From contig JADKDE010000001.1 of the NCBI GenBank assembly GCA_016718505.1, positions 889,501 through 953,500 on the forward strand: a DNA stretch of 64,000 nucleotides. The letters run 5' to 3'. The stretch comes from Saprospiraceae bacterium (GTDB taxonomy: Bacteria > Bacteroidota > Bacteroidia > Chitinophagales > Saprospiraceae). The position numbers and the translations under genes are program-made. This document shows positions 9,108-17,698 of the stretch, piece after piece. The notes under the pieces are model-generated. The model searched no databases, was not told the origin of the DNA, and saw nothing but the letters and a program-made list of their open reading frames with translations. Each line of letters starts with the position of its first letter. Positions within the stretch are counted from its first letter, which is position 1.

Positions 9108-9905
9108 TTATTTTAGATATATGCTGTTTTTGATATTGGCCTTTATCTTATTTTCGATGGTAGTTCGATCATCGATCCTAAAGGCTATTCCCGAAAATAA
9201 TTTTTTTAAATCCCAAACGACATTTACCGTCAAGTCTTCTCCAATAGATGCGTGCAAAGGCGAACTGAACTTGACTTTTTCTTCCCAGGGTATGTTCAAG
9301 GCAGCACTATCTTTTATACTTGAGTAAGAGTATTTCACAAAAAAAGATCTAAACCGTGTATTCGTAGAGTCGTACATGACATTGTTGCCTTTGTACAAGG
9401 GATGAGAAGATCCCAGATTTTGTCCACTTGCATAGGGAAGTAGCTCTCCCAAACCCAAAGTAAATTCGATGCTATCGATCGAAGTATTCCCAATCTTCCA
9501 TGTTCCGAAGGGGTAGTTTTCGGCCCGATCTCTCGTTATAAATAATAAATCATTTTTCGTCGAGGCGATTTGGCTCATTTGGTTGATTTCGTATAGGATT
9601 GAAAGATTCTCTTCGTTGGTGTAGATTTGTTGGAGCTCATTGGTGAGTTTTATATCTCGAAGATAGGCCCCAAAATAGCTGAATGTAATGCTATCACCCT
9701 GAGCATCGGTGTATTTTTGGTCATACCGAAACACATCTGTACCCCAATTTAAAGCCAATTTAAACTGAAGTTTTGGATAATTGCAACAGCAGGTATTATC
9801 CGCACTTGGATCAAAATTATTGGCCAAAGGATCCAAGCAACCATCTTTTTTTTGATAACAAGAAGCAAATATCCCCACTAGAAAAAGGCAAAATATATAC
9901 CTCAT
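9108..9905 (-). CDS. MbnP-family lipoprotein
   Basis: 265 residues. A lipoprotein signal (IFCLFLVGIFASC, Cys16) is followed by a short Cys-rich module (GCLDPLANNFDPSADNTCCC), a form of the GC-DP-A-N-DP-A-C motif common in secreted Bacteroidota proteins. The rest resembles the MbnP domain, linked in known cases to copper binding: LNWGTDVFRYDQKY, ITFSYFGAYLRDIKL, the central SIDSIEFTLGLG strand and the late VNVVWDLKKLF strand. The start overlaps the exonuclease stop by 4 bases (ATGA), so translation is likely coupled. Expected location is the periplasm or outer membrane. Metal identity is not shown by sequence alone. Confidence 0.8.
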   Translation of the reverse strand: MRYIFCLFLVGIFASCYQKKDGCLDPLANNFDPSADNTCCCNYPKLQFKLALNWGTDVFRYDQKYTDAQGDSITFSYFGAYLRDIKLTNELQQIYTNEENLSILYEINQMSQIASTKNDLLFITRDRAENYPFGTWKIGNTSIDSIEFTLGLGELLPYASGQNLGSSHPLYKGNNVMYDSTNTRFRSFFVKYSYSSIKDSAALNIPWEEKVKFSSPLHASIGEDLTVNVVWDLKKLFSGIAFRIDDRTTIENKIKANIKNSIYLK

Positions 9906-10741
9906 TTTGCGATTTGTGTTTTTTCGTATTTTTTGTACTCCGCTTGTACGATTTTCTTCACTTGATGCGTAAATTTCTTTTCAAGGAGCCAATTGTAAAA
10001 ATTTTTATCCTCAAAACACGTCTTTCCAACCAGTCTTTCTGCATATTTTCCAAAATTAAACACCACCTCTTTGTTGGCATTGAATTTCAATTTTTGGGTG
10101 CCGTCGATTGTACTCAAATCATCAGTAAATTTGTGCAGTTCCTTGATATTCCGAACGATGGGAGAGGGGCTTTTGACGCCATCCTCATCTTCCAGCTCCA
10201 CGCCTTCATATTTGGTCAGTTGGCCATTGAATACGTCTATGGTAGCCACCACATCTTCCAAAGCGTCGTGTGCATTTACGATTTCCTTTTGACAATAAAA
10301 TTTCAAAGCAGCCTTCAGCGTTCTTGGTTCCATTTTATAAAATATACGCTGTACGTCGATATTGGATCGATGGCTCATGTCTAGCTCCTTCCCTATACGA
10401 GCAAATTCTTCCATGAGCAATGGTATATCGAATCTGGCTGAATTGTAACCCCCTATATCCGATTGGTCAAAAAGCTTCCACAGCGTGTCTCCTATGTCTT
10501 GAAAACTAGGCTTGTTGGCTACCATCGAAGCAGTTATCCCATGAATTGCAGAGGATTCTTCGCTAATCGGCACCCCAGGATTGATAAGGCTGTTAAAAGT
10601 GATGGGATCTTTGCCGCTCTTGAAGTACTTGACGACGGCTATCTGCACGATTCTATCTCGTACGACATTGAGCCCAGTAGTTTCCAAATCAAAAAAACAA
10701 ATGTCTTTTTGCAGCGCTACTTCTAATTTTGGGATTTCCAT
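9902..10741 (-). CDS. DnaQ-like 3'-5' exonuclease (DEDDh)
   Basis: 279 residues. The N-terminal 175 form an RNase T/DnaQ exonuclease domain with all DEDDh residues: Asp18 and Glu20 (FFDLETTGL), Asp105 (YNSARFDIPLL), His158 and Asp163 (NAHDALEDV). The C-terminal 100 residues hold a small extra domain common in Bacteroidota homologues (VVFNFGKYAERLVG and FYNWLLEKKFTHQVKKI). The enzyme removes nucleotides from 3' ends, as in proofreading or repair; whether it serves Pol III epsilon or another exonuclease role cannot be told here. It is first in an operon with the MbnP and EVE genes. Confidence 0.92.
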   Translation of the reverse strand: MEIPKLEVALQKDICFFDLETTGLNVVRDRIVQIAVVKYFKSGKDPITFNSLINPGVPISEESSAIHGITASMVANKPSFQDIGDTLWKLFDQSDIGGYNSARFDIPLLMEEFARIGKELDMSHRSNIDVQRIFYKMEPRTLKAALKFYCQKEIVNAHDALEDVVATIDVFNGQLTKYEGVELEDEDGVKSPSPIVRNIKELHKFTDDLSTIDGTQKLKFNANKEVVFNFGKYAERLVGKTCFEDKNFYNWLLEKKFTHQVKKIVQAEYKKYEKTQIAK

Positions 10742-10842
10742 GTATAGTGGATGATTATGAATAACAAAACTAGAAAGAAATGTCCAAATACACTAGCTTG
10801 GATTTTGGTTATTTTGAAGTCTATTCAAAAATTTTACTTTGA

Positions 10843-11565
10843 CTATTCTTCAACTGGAATCCTAACCAGCAGTTGAAAACCATTTCCGTGTATATTGTTA
10901 ATCTCAATGTTTTCGTCGCTCTTGAAATATTTTCTCAATTTGGTCACGAATACATCCATACTCCTAGCGGTGAAATAATTGTCGTCGTTCCAGATTTTGG
11001 TCAATGCTTCCGAACGCGGCAATACTTCATTGAGTTTTTGGCAGAACATCTTCAACAAAAGCGCCTCCTTGGGAGATAGCTTGTGTGCTTCTTTGGGATT
11101 GGGAGTAAACGTCAATATGCGCAATGGAAAATTAAAATGATATTTTCCAATAGTAAATTCTTTAAAATTGTCCTCTTCGTTTTCTTTGCCAAATTTTCGT
11201 CTCAGGATAGCTTGTATTCTATACAATAATTCTTCGGAATTGAAAGGCTTGGCGATATAGTCATCTGCCCCCAGTTTGAATCCTTCAAGGATGTCTTCTT
11301 TCATCGTCTTAGCGGTCAAAAATATGATGGGCGTGTCCTTGTCCTTTTCTCTCAATTCTTTGGCCAGCGTGAAACCATCTTTCTTCGGCATCATCACGTC
11401 AAATATGCACAAATCATATTTTGATTTTCTTAAAAAATCACTACCTATAGAGCCGTCAGTAGCCAATGTCACGATATAATCGTGCATTTCAAGATAGGAT
11501 CGCAATACATCACCGAAATTTTGATCGTCTTCTACTAATAGTATTTTTTGGTTATTACCGTTCAT
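10843..11565 (-). CDS. OmpR-family response regulator (RprY-like)
   Basis: 240 residues. A receiver domain at 1-125 has the acidic pair (VEDD), phospho-acceptor Asp56 (LCIFDVMMPKKDGF) and the conserved Lys (DDYIAKPFNSEELL). A winged-helix DNA-binding domain follows (about 135-235), with LSPKEALLLKMFCQK and RSMDVFVTKLRKYF. The kinase gene at 11609-13003 lies 43 bases upstream in the same direction. The pair resembles Bacteroides RprX/RprY by layout. The protein should bind DNA when phosphorylated; the divergent PDZ gene at 13294 is a plausible target but untested. Confidence 0.93.
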   Translation of the reverse strand: MNGNNQKILLVEDDQNFGDVLRSYLEMHDYIVTLATDGSIGSDFLRKSKYDLCIFDVMMPKKDGFTLAKELREKDKDTPIIFLTAKTMKEDILEGFKLGADDYIAKPFNSEELLYRIQAILRRKFGKENEEDNFKEFTIGKYHFNFPLRILTFTPNPKEAHKLSPKEALLLKMFCQKLNEVLPRSEALTKIWNDDNYFTARSMDVFVTKLRKYFKSDENIEINNIHGNGFQLLVRIPVEE

Positions 11566-11608
11566 AATGATTTGTATAAATTTATAAGGATAAGAGACTA
11601 TATTTTTA

Positions 11609-13003
11609 TTAAACGTTGTTTTTGTCTGGAATCTTGTGTGGAAACGTAATTATAAATGTACTTCCCTTGCCTAGTTCGGATATCACTTGTATATCCCCCC
11701 GATGGGCTAAGACCATTGTTTTTACGTAGGATAGCCCCAGACCGAATCCTTTGACATCGTGTAAATTTCCAGTATGCGCACGATAAAACTTCTCAAAGAT
11801 ATGCTTTTTTTGCTCTTTCGTCATCCCTATTCCTTCATCTTTGATCGATACTTTTACTCCTTGATACGTCTGTGCTGTGGATACGGTTATATTGGGCTTT
11901 TCGGGCGAATATTTGTTCGCATTGTCCAAGAGATTGTGGATGATATTGCTGATATGTGTTTGATCACCTTCTATGGTATCATCGGTGGCTTCAAGATCTA
12001 CGCAAACCACGCCGCCTTTCTGCTCGGCTTGTAGATTAGCATATTCTACAGCTTGCAATATGATATCGTGCAGCGACAATTTTTCTAAATTCAATTTAAA
12101 ATCTTGCTTCTCTATGAGTGCCATTTGCAAGACTTTTTCAACTTGACTGAGCATCCGCTTATTCTCCTGCTTGATGATATTCAAAAAGCGATTGATTTTG
12201 TCTTTATTTTCAATGATAGTGGGACTTTTTATTGAATCCGTAGCCAGTGAAATCGTAGCAATAGGCGTCTTAAACTCATGCGTCATATTGTTGATAAAAT
12301 CGTTCTTCATTTCCGACAATTTTTTCTGTCTCACGATGACGACAAGCGTATAAACGAAACAAAACAATATAATTGCAGTAAAAATCCCAGAGGCTATGGC
12401 TGATTTCCATACATTGGACCAAATCAATTTGAACTTATTTGGGAAATATACCCTCAATTCGCCCATGGTGCCATAATCGGCGTGACGTTCGAACAGTTTT
12501 ACTTGATATTTAGACACATCCAATTTTTTGAAGATGCCCGTGTGTACCAAGTTTTTGGTATTCGGCTTTACTTGATATTGATTGTCCACGATGGCGTAGT
12601 AATCGAAGTTTTGATCGAATACCCCATAATTATAATCCAAGTTGATATTGTGCTCTAACAGTTGCTGACGCAGTATGTTGTCTAGATGTTGCAAATTGAT
12701 TTTTTCGTCGATGGCCCTTTTGGCACTGGCCGTATATAATGTTTGTTCGACTAGACGGTCATAAGTTTTGGTCAGCAATGCCTGATCTTGTTTTGAGCAG
12801 TCTTCCTCCTTTTTTTCGACTGCTTCTGCTACGGATCGCATAGCGCTGAGTACGTTGTTGTCTAGCGTTTTTTCATTCAACTCCACCTGAAATATGATCC
12901 AATACACCTGTATGCCAATGATCCCTATCAAAGACAAGGACATCAAAAGGGCTACAATCAGGATTGTATTTCTACTCAACAATTTTTGGATTAAATTTTT
13001 CAC
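11609..13003 (-). CDS. Sensor histidine kinase (RprX-like)
   Basis: 464 residues. Membrane helices at about 13-38 and 202-226 enclose a periplasmic sensor domain of some 160 residues. The cytoplasmic part has a HisKA motif with His242 (NNMTHEFKTPIATI) and a HATPase_c domain with N box IIHNLLDNANKYSP, G1 IKDEGIGM and G2 GFGLGLSYVKTM. There is no HAMP or PAS domain, which is common in this Bacteroidota type. It pairs with the OmpR-type regulator immediately downstream. The start at 13003 fits a short cytoplasmic lead before the first helix. Confidence 0.93.
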   Translation of the reverse strand: MKNLIQKLLSRNTILIVALLMSLSLIGIIGIQVYWIIFQVELNEKTLDNNVLSAMRSVAEAVEKKEEDCSKQDQALLTKTYDRLVEQTLYTASAKRAIDEKINLQHLDNILRQQLLEHNINLDYNYGVFDQNFDYYAIVDNQYQVKPNTKNLVHTGIFKKLDVSKYQVKLFERHADYGTMGELRVYFPNKFKLIWSNVWKSAIASGIFTAIILFCFVYTLVVIVRQKKLSEMKNDFINNMTHEFKTPIATISLATDSIKSPTIIENKDKINRFLNIIKQENKRMLSQVEKVLQMALIEKQDFKLNLEKLSLHDIILQAVEYANLQAEQKGGVVCVDLEATDDTIEGDQTHISNIIHNLLDNANKYSPEKPNITVSTAQTYQGVKVSIKDEGIGMTKEQKKHIFEKFYRAHTGNLHDVKGFGLGLSYVKTMVLAHRGDIQVISELGKGSTFIITFPHKIPDKNNV

Positions 13004-13264
13004 AAAGATGGAACAAATATTAATTTTAACACCTATATATTTGATTTATTATCAAGGATTATTTTAAGGAAATATCACTAAAAACCCTGCGGTATTCATT
13101 ATTCGTAGTGAACTTAATTCTAGTGGTATTACCGAACCAAACCACTAATACACCTCATGTTATAAATCTTTGATCCAGTTTAACGAAAATTTAACGTCCA
13201 TTTAGCCTTAAGGTAACATTTTAAGTACTTAATTTTGAGTTAGATATAACGTTATTTAATATTT

Positions 13265-13272
13265 TAATTTTG
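13265..13272 (+). promoter_or_regulatory. -7 promoter box (TAATTTTG)
   Basis: Matches TAnnTTTG and lies 21 bases before the ATG of the double-PDZ gene, within the 290-base divergent spacer shared with the RprX-like kinase. Confidence 0.45.
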
Positions 13273-13293
13273 TTTTAAAAAATATAATTACCA

Positions 13294-14340
13294 ATGGAAA
13301 AATTTGTTGTTCAATCGGTTAAGGTTTTGGCCGCACTAGTCGTGTTGATTGGTTTAGATAGATTCCCTTTATTAGCCCAAACGAAGCAGAAAGTGGAGAA
13401 AAAGGTGATGATCATTAAGGAATATACGGATGAAAATGGTCAAAAGAAAGTAGAAACCATCGTCAAAGAGGGTGAGGATGTCAGCGATGCCGAAATCCAA
13501 AAATTATTAAAAGAAAAGAATATGGACATGCCAGAATTTAGGGAAAAAGAAATCATCATCCAAGGCGGTCCCAATGGCGACAAGAAAGATCATAATTACC
13601 GTTTTTTCAAAAGATTTGATGACAATGATCGAGGACATAAAGGCATGGATTTCGATTGGAATCAAAATGACCAAAAGCCTAGACTTGGTGTGAATTTAAG
13701 CCCAGAAGGTGAGAAGAAGCAAGGTGCCGTTGTGCAGTCGGTGATAGAAAATAGCCCTGCCGAAAAGGCGGGACTTCGCAAAGGAGACATCATCACCAAA
13801 ATCAACCAAACTGCCATCCTCAACAACGATGCATTGATAGCCAAAATCGCCAGTTCTTCGCTGGATGAAACCATAAGCATCACTTTTTTGAGAGACGGAA
13901 AATCCCAAGAAGTCAAAGCAAAACTAACCTCCAGCGAACCAAATGACTTCGGTCAATTTGATTTCAATATGGGCGATATGCCCCACAGATTCATGGAGAT
14001 GTTCCCTAAAGATGGCTTCGGTATAGGAACTATGAGAGGATTTGGCGGTGTAAAACTAGATGTCCAAGTGGAAGAGAGAGAGGATCGAAGTGGTGTAGAG
14101 GTCAAGTCTGTCGATGAAAATGGCATCGGAGCTAAAGCTGGCTTAAAGGTTGGAGACCTAATCACTCATATAGCTGGTGACCGCATCGACGATATCGATG
14201 ATCTGCAAGATGCCTTAAAAGAGAATAGCGGACAAGAAAAAGTCAATGCCACAGTTGTAAGAAATGGCTCGACGACCACACTTAGTCTGAATCTAAAAAA
14301 GGAGGAGCCCAAGCCCGAAAGAAAAACCATCAAATTATAG
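13294..14340 (+). CDS. Exported double-PDZ protein
   Basis: 348 residues with an N-terminal signal or anchor (VQSVKVLAALVVLIGL, then FPLLAQT). Two PDZ domains are visible: about 129-210 (RLGVNLSPEGEKKQGAVVQS, then SPAEKAGLRKGDIITKIN) and about 252-335 (GVEVKSVDENGIGAKAGLK, then VGDLITHIAGDRIDDIDDL). No protease triad is present, so it is not a full DegP or CtpA. It more likely binds protein C-termini in the periplasm. The linker is rich in D, K and R. It is divergent from the RprXY-like genes and is followed by a strong terminator. Between the two PDZ domains there is a methionine- and phenylalanine-rich segment of unknown role. Confidence 0.88.
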   Translation: MEKFVVQSVKVLAALVVLIGLDRFPLLAQTKQKVEKKVMIIKEYTDENGQKKVETIVKEGEDVSDAEIQKLLKEKNMDMPEFREKEIIIQGGPNGDKKDHNYRFFKRFDDNDRGHKGMDFDWNQNDQKPRLGVNLSPEGEKKQGAVVQSVIENSPAEKAGLRKGDIITKINQTAILNNDALIAKIASSSLDETISITFLRDGKSQEVKAKLTSSEPNDFGQFDFNMGDMPHRFMEMFPKDGFGIGTMRGFGGVKLDVQVEEREDRSGVEVKSVDENGIGAKAGLKVGDLITHIAGDRIDDIDDLQDALKENSGQEKVNATVVRNGSTTTLSLNLKKEEPKPERKTIKL

Positions 14341-14358
14341 CACTAAGCACCCAGTACG

Positions 14359-14388
14359 TAGCCAGAGAATTTCTCTGGCTATTTTGTT
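14359..14388 (+). terminator. Rho-independent terminator after the PDZ gene
   Basis: An 11-base inverted repeat (TAGCCAGAGAA with TTCTCTGGCTA, 14359-14381) with a one-base apex is followed by TTTTGTTT. It ends transcription of the PDZ gene before cutA. Confidence 0.8.
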
Positions 14389-14418
14389 TATTTTTAACTC
14401 AAAATCTCCCCTTTTACT

Positions 14419-14724
14419 ATGTTGGCTTTAATTTATACGACCATCGATGACAAACAGATTGCCGTTTCTATCATAGAAAACTTGTTGAGCCAACGAATCG
14501 CTGCTTGTGCAAATATTTTTGCGATGACCTCGGTCTATCGATGGGATGGTCAAATCCAACACGCGGAAGAATTCGGCATTTTAATCAAAACCACACAAGA
14601 AAATCTAACCCAAGCAAAAGAAAATATTTTAGCCCAGCATCCCTACGAAGTGCCCTGTGTCATTGATTTTGAAGCCAATTCCATCCCACCTTATCTCGAT
14701 TGGATCAAAAGTGAATGTACCTAA
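14419..14724 (+). CDS. cutA: Divalent cation tolerance protein CutA
   Basis: 101 residues, the usual CutA length. Recognised by LIENLLSQRIAACANIF-like text (IIENLLSQRIAACANI), SVYRWDGQIQHAEEFGILIK and HPYEVPCVIDFEANSIPPYL. CutA forms trimers with a ferredoxin-like fold and is associated with copper tolerance, although its exact role is unsettled. It stands alone downstream of a terminator, so it should have its own promoter; I could not identify one with confidence. Confidence 0.95.
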   Translation: MLALIYTTIDDKQIAVSIIENLLSQRIAACANIFAMTSVYRWDGQIQHAEEFGILIKTTQENLTQAKENILAQHPYEVPCVIDFEANSIPPYLDWIKSECT

Positions 14725-14793
14725 GGATTTTTTAACTTAAAAAAAGCAATAATGAAGATTTTCATTCGTTTTTAAATTTCAGAACAATAGTAG

Positions 14794-14801
14794 TATCTTT
14801 G
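14794..14801 (+). promoter_or_regulatory. -7 promoter box (TATCTTTG)
   Basis: Matches TAnnTTTG, 21 bases before the ATG at 14823, and is the same octamer as upstream of pgk and parD. Confidence 0.5.
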
Positions 14802-14822
14802 TCTTGAAAATTAACCTGTTTT

Positions 14823-15722
14823 ATGTTATATATTATTAAATATAATGTCTGTAATTTTTTATCAAAACTTTTGATTGGGGTTTCTGTATTTATATATATA
14901 ATATTTTTTACACATGAAACCGTCGCCCAGTCGCGACTCGATATGGGCCGAGTAGATAGCCTTTTGCACCTGACTATTTTCGATACCATCGACTTGGAAG
15001 ATCGCCAAAAGTACTTTGAAGATGCTAAAAAACTAACCCTAGAATGTCTTCAACAACCCAATAGTTTCCATCTCGATCTCAGTCATATGAATTGGGTCTC
15101 GGTATTATATCCCCAGGACTCCAGTTTCAGGATTTTCACCGCACAGCTCAATCATATGTTCGTCCAGTACGAATATTGGGGCATTTTACAAAAAAATGAC
15201 GGGACCCTCATTGAGCTTAAAGATGACATCACGGCCTATGAGGACAATTTTGAATACGATTCCTTCGATGAATCAGCTTGGTATGGGGCTTTGTACTACA
15301 ATATTCATCAATTTGAATCATCCAAAGGTAGAAAATACCTGCTTTTTGGATTTAGAGGGATAGGACCCTTTAAGAGTAGAAAGTTCATTGATGTGCTCGA
15401 TTTTGACCATGGACAAGCTTCATTTGGAGCTCCAGTTTTCAAGATAGAACGCAATGGCGAATTGTTTGAAATGTCTCGTTTTAAGTTGGATTATGCACCC
15501 AAAGCCGTTGTCTCTCTCAATTTTGATTTTGCCCAAGGCCAAATTTTTTTCAATCACCTCATCACCGTCAATAGTGGGCATCCCAAGGCAGGATTGGTCA
15601 ACGTTCCGGACGGCACTTTTGAGGTCATGAAGCTAGAAAACGGCTTGTGGAGGCATTATGGGACTCCGATTGATTTGCTCTCTTCCGAGATGTTCGATCG
15701 CAAAAAGTCTGATAAAAGATAG
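14823..15722 (+). CDS. Exported protein of unknown function
   Basis: 299 residues. The N-terminus has a hydrophobic segment (LLIGVSVFIYIIFFTHETVAQ) consistent with a signal peptide cleaved after AQ. The mature protein has a short helical lead (VDSLLHLTIFDT), then a beta-rich body with many aromatic residues (ILQKNDGTLIELKDD, AWYGALYYNIHQFE, KYLLFGFRGIGPFKSRKFID). I do not recognise a domain. Codon use and composition look like neighbours. It is monocistronic, with its own -7 box, and ends before a dispersed repeat shared with the convergent hflX gene. Confidence 0.8.
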   Translation: MLYIIKYNVCNFLSKLLIGVSVFIYIIFFTHETVAQSRLDMGRVDSLLHLTIFDTIDLEDRQKYFEDAKKLTLECLQQPNSFHLDLSHMNWVSVLYPQDSSFRIFTAQLNHMFVQYEYWGILQKNDGTLIELKDDITAYEDNFEYDSFDESAWYGALYYNIHQFESSKGRKYLLFGFRGIGPFKSRKFIDVLDFDHGQASFGAPVFKIERNGELFEMSRFKLDYAPKAVVSLNFDFAQGQIFFNHLITVNSGHPKAGLVNVPDGTFEVMKLENGLWRHYGTPIDLLSSEMFDRKKSDKR

Positions 15723-15781
15723 TTTTCCAAGATACCAGCTGGGATTTCACCCACTTTGATTTTTTAGGCATTATTTTTATG

Positions 15782-15900
15782 ATTTGGGCGACTCGAGCTT
15801 CCAGCCCGATCGTGCTATGCGTGGCTCCGCTTCGCTTCGGTCTCTTCGAGACTCGTCTCCACCTTTTGAGTAGGAGACGACCACTTCTATCACTGTCGCA
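15782..15900 (+). repeat. Dispersed GC-rich intergenic repeat, copy H (diverged)
   Basis: Starts ATTTGGGCGACTCGAG, contains CGTGGCTCCGCTTCGCTTCGGTCTC (quoted as GTGGCTCC and CTTCGGTCTC) as in copy B, plus GAGAC inverted repeats. The 3' end is diverged (CCACTTCTATCACTG in place of CCACCCCTCAC). It sits between two convergent genes. Confidence 0.6.
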
Positions 15901-15946
15901 TTTTTTTTATTACTGTATTCTATCTGGTAGAATGGTAATGGTTATA

Positions 15947-17164
15947 TTATCCCCACTCTTTCGCTTGATATGGGTATTTGATGAGATACAGCTGTAGGAT
16001 CATATCCTCCAAAGTAGATTTAAAAACGTCGATATTATCCTTTTGGGTCGCCGAGATTAATACCACCTCGTGTCCATAGGACTTAACCAATTTGTCTTTG
16101 AACTCCGCAGTCAATTCTTCTTTGGTCTCTTTATCCAGCAAGGCATCGAAATATTGGTCGCAATACTGGTCGTATTTGTTCCCCACTAGCAGCGTCGGCT
16201 TTTGGTCCACTTCCAGTTCCTTGAGCAGTAACTGAACCGTTACTATCTGGTCAAAACACTGCGGATGTGAGATGTCCACCACATGCAATAGGATATCGGA
16301 TTCTCTGGTTTCATCCAAGGTCGATTTAAAGCTTTCGACGAGGTGGTGTGGCAATTTTCTGATGAAACCGACGGTATCAGAAAGTAAAAATGGCATCGAG
16401 CCAAACGTTACCTTCCTTGTAGTTGTATCTAGCGTTGCAAACAATTTGTTTTCGATAAACACTTCAGATTTGCTCAGCAATGTCATCAATGTTGACTTTC
16501 CCACATTGGTATATCCGACCAGAGCCACACGAATCAGATTGCCCCTGTTTTGCCGCTGAGTAGTGTTTTGTCGGTCTATCGTTTCCAGCTTTTTTTTAAG
16601 CAAACTTATTTTATCCCGAACGATCCTTCGGTCGGTTTCGATTTCTTTTTCACCAGGACCCCGCATCCCGATACCACCCCGCTGACGCTCTAAGTGTGTC
16701 CATAATCCACGCAGCCTTGGCAGTAAGTACTGCATTTGCGCTAATTCTACCTGTGTCTTTGCTTGAGCGGTTTGTGCTCTAGCGGCAAAAATATCTAGGA
16801 TCAAGGTGCTCCTATCTATTATTTTTCGCTTGAAAGTAGATTCTAGAAAATTCACTTGTTTTCCAGTCAGATCGTCATCAAAAATCAATAAATCTATGTC
16901 CTTCTCTATGACATATTGCTTTATCTCTTCCATTTTGCCCTTACCCACAAAAGATCTATTGTCTGGATGGTCTAATTTCTGGATAAAGCGATGAACCGTT
17001 TCGGCACCAGCCGTCAATGCCAAAAACTGCAATTCATCCAGGTACTCTTCTACTTGTGGCAGGGTTTGATTCCTTTGGACTACTCCAACCAGCACAGCGC
17101 GTTCTATCTGAGGCACCAAGCCCACTGGATTTATTTTCTCATTGAGATCCCAATCTTTGTTCAT
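15947..17164 (-). CDS. hflX: GTPase HflX
   Basis: 405 residues. The N-terminal HflX domain ends in the family signature GGIGMRGPGEKEIETDRR near 163-180. The G domain follows, with G1 at 217-225 (GYTNVGKST), G3 DTVGFIRKLP and G4 NKYD. HflX binds the 50S ribosome and splits stalled ribosomes under stress such as heat. Its start overlaps the peroxiredoxin stop by 4 bases, placing it last in the M23 peptidase-peroxiredoxin-hflX operon. Length is typical. Confidence 0.96.
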   Translation of the reverse strand: MNKDWDLNEKINPVGLVPQIERAVLVGVVQRNQTLPQVEEYLDELQFLALTAGAETVHRFIQKLDHPDNRSFVGKGKMEEIKQYVIEKDIDLLIFDDDLTGKQVNFLESTFKRKIIDRSTLILDIFAARAQTAQAKTQVELAQMQYLLPRLRGLWTHLERQRGGIGMRGPGEKEIETDRRIVRDKISLLKKKLETIDRQNTTQRQNRGNLIRVALVGYTNVGKSTLMTLLSKSEVFIENKLFATLDTTTRKVTFGSMPFLLSDTVGFIRKLPHHLVESFKSTLDETRESDILLHVVDISHPQCFDQIVTVQLLLKELEVDQKPTLLVGNKYDQYCDQYFDALLDKETKEELTAEFKDKLVKSYGHEVVLISATQKDNIDVFKSTLEDMILQLYLIKYPYQAKEWG

Positions 17165-17661
17165 TTATAATTTTTAAAAGCTTCTAAAATTTGTTGAGTG
17201 TGGTTTTTGGATTTTACTTGGGTGATGACATGAAATATTTTTCCTTTTTCGTCGATCAAAACCGAGGTGCGATGAACCCCATCATAGATTTTACCTATGA
17301 ATTGCTTGAGCCCCCATATATCGTAGGCCTTCAATATTTTCAAATCTTCGTCCACGATCAAATCAAAAGGCAATTGATGCCGACTGTGAAATTTTTGGTG
17401 CTTTGCCAGTCCATCTGGACTGATCCCAAGGACATGTATGCCCATTTCAGTTAGTTCTTCATAGCCATCCCTGATGTTGCAAACCTCCACCGTGCAGGTT
17501 GGAGTCATATCCGCCGGATAAAATACCAAACACAATTTTTTTCCTTTGAAATCATCCAATGAGACCACCTTCCCGTCCTGATTTTCTCCAGTGAAAAAGG
17601 GTGCTGGACTATTCAAGGGTATATTTACCTTGTGCAATACGGTTTTGTTTCCTAAGTTCAT
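17161..17661 (-). CDS. bcp: Thioredoxin-dependent peroxiredoxin (Bcp/PrxQ type)
   Basis: 166 residues from the ATG at 17661. The peroxidatic motif reads FYPADMTPTCTVEVC, with Cys56 as the peroxidatic cysteine and Cys61 as the resolving cysteine five residues on, the PrxQ arrangement. The rest (LDDFKGKKLCLVFYPAD, LGISPDGLAKHQKFH, RTSVLIDEKGKI) is standard. It reduces peroxides using thioredoxin. An in-frame ATG at 17754 would add 31 residues and overlap the upstream peptidase by 56 bases; that extension does not resemble the family, so I chose 17661. It is coupled to hflX by a 4-base overlap. Confidence 0.93.
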   Translation of the reverse strand: MNLGNKTVLHKVNIPLNSPAPFFTGENQDGKVVSLDDFKGKKLCLVFYPADMTPTCTVEVCNIRDGYEELTEMGIHVLGISPDGLAKHQKFHSRHQLPFDLIVDEDLKILKAYDIWGLKQFIGKIYDGVHRTSVLIDEKGKIFHVITQVKSKNHTQQILEAFKNYK

Positions 17662-17698
17662 GAATTTACTCAGTTTATACGCAAAATTTGCGATCCAA

